DNA from: an uncultured Clostridia bacterium
GTDB taxonomy: Bacteria; Bacillota; Clostridia; Saccharofermentanales; Saccharofermentanaceae
NCBI GenBank assembly: GCA_947304405.1
Contig: CAMZBB010000006.1
Coordinates: 1 to 50,645 of the forward strand
Length of the DNA stretch: 50,645 bases
Direction of reading: 5' to 3'
Positions 50,422 to 50,645 of the stretch are shown in pieces; the first letter of the stretch is position 1; each line of letters opens with the position of its first letter. The notes beneath the pieces were generated by a model. The model made no database searches. It worked only from the letters and a program-made list of their open reading frames with translations, and was not told where the DNA came from. The position numbers were made by a program, and so were the translations under genes.

Positions 50422-50604
50422 ACCTACTAAATAGTAAAAAAGCTGTTTTTGTAGGTATGATTTGCTGTTTTCAATGATTGTAGTCAGCATAAACACCTAC
50501 AAAATCTGTAATTATTTGTTTTTTGTAGGTATGTTTTGACTCATGAGACTGTTATTTTGTACTGGGGCTACCGACAAAAATGCGAAAAGCCTGTTTTAGT
50601 AGGT
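50422..50604. repeat. Three-unit hairpin array, word ACCTACAAAA, about 73-bp period
   Basis: Units start at 50422, 50495 (73 bp) and about 50570 (75 bp, with a G in place of T in the word). Each pairs ACCTACAAAA or ACCTACTAAA with TTTTTGTAGGT or TTTTAGTAGGT over a loop of 12-16 bases. Spacers of about 38-40 bp separate the hairpins. Same three-unit layout as the arrays at 14195, 22848 and 39377, but with its own word; the third unit is degenerate. It fills the gap upstream of prfA up to near the right edge of the window. Nothing else is recognised in 50350-50645. Confidence 0.85.
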
Positions 50605-50645
50605 ATACCATTAGTTATTGGCCTCGACCTACGAGTTGAAATGAC

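Overview
This window looks like a chromosomal segment from a Gram-positive member of the Clostridia, probably an uncultivated gut or rumen lineage near Oscillospiraceae or Lachnospiraceae. The clues are strong GGAGG ribosome-binding sites, an RNase J, a single long RelA/SpoT-type Rel protein, long-form HPF, an ECF-type ThiT thiamine transporter behind a TPP riboswitch, DUF285 and BspA-like surface repeats, and a Firmicutes-style type IV pilus locus. The species cannot be named from the sequence alone. No rRNA, tRNA, CRISPR-Cas locus, insertion sequence or prophage was seen. Genes are tightly packed, and many overlap by 4 to 14 bases.

Layout. Bases 1-2994 (minus strand) hold a six-gene cassette: an ECF-like sigma factor, a small two-helix membrane protein, a polytopic membrane protein, a PrsW-like intramembrane protease, a second copy of the small membrane protein, and the start of a secreted Glu/Thr/Pro-rich protein. 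It lies directly behind a FeoA-FeoB fusion (3024-5396). Then come hpf, thiT with its riboswitch, an alpha/beta-hydrolase-fold protein without its nucleophile serine, an aminopeptidase P, a hexapeptide acyltransferase, an AraC-type regulator, a transglutaminase/BspA-like exported protein and proS. Bases 14464-22666 carry a small membrane protein, an SH3b-3D cell-wall protein followed by RNase J, then rel and recJ.

Bases 22667-24343 are an accessory island: two repeat arrays, a PD-(D/E)XK-like protein and a type I toxin-antitoxin locus with a convincing antisense RNA. After rpsU, bases 24595-38236 form a complete type IV pilus assembly locus, transcribed on the minus strand from a near-consensus promoter. 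It contains PilC, a PilM-PilN fusion, PilO, PilB, a major pilin, several minor pilins (one a 1115-residue protein with Cna-B-like and DUF285 repeats) and two prepilin peptidase homologues with complementary defects. No PilT is present.

Bases 39650-50349 are housekeeping genes on the minus strand: prfA, a TsaC/Sua5 protein fused to a catalytically dead LMW phosphatase domain, rpsF-ssb-rpsR-rplI, dnaB, tilS, hpt and ftsH.

The most unusual structure is intergenic. Four separate gaps (14195, 22848, 39377 and 50422) each hold an array of exactly three hairpin units at a 72-75 bp period. Forward and inverted copies of a short word alternate. The architecture is shared, but the word differs between arrays. 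A second, 20-bp-period word (TGAGACTTTT) occurs in two other gaps. These look like an interspersed repeat family comparable in layout to enterobacterial BIMEs, but I do not recognise them.
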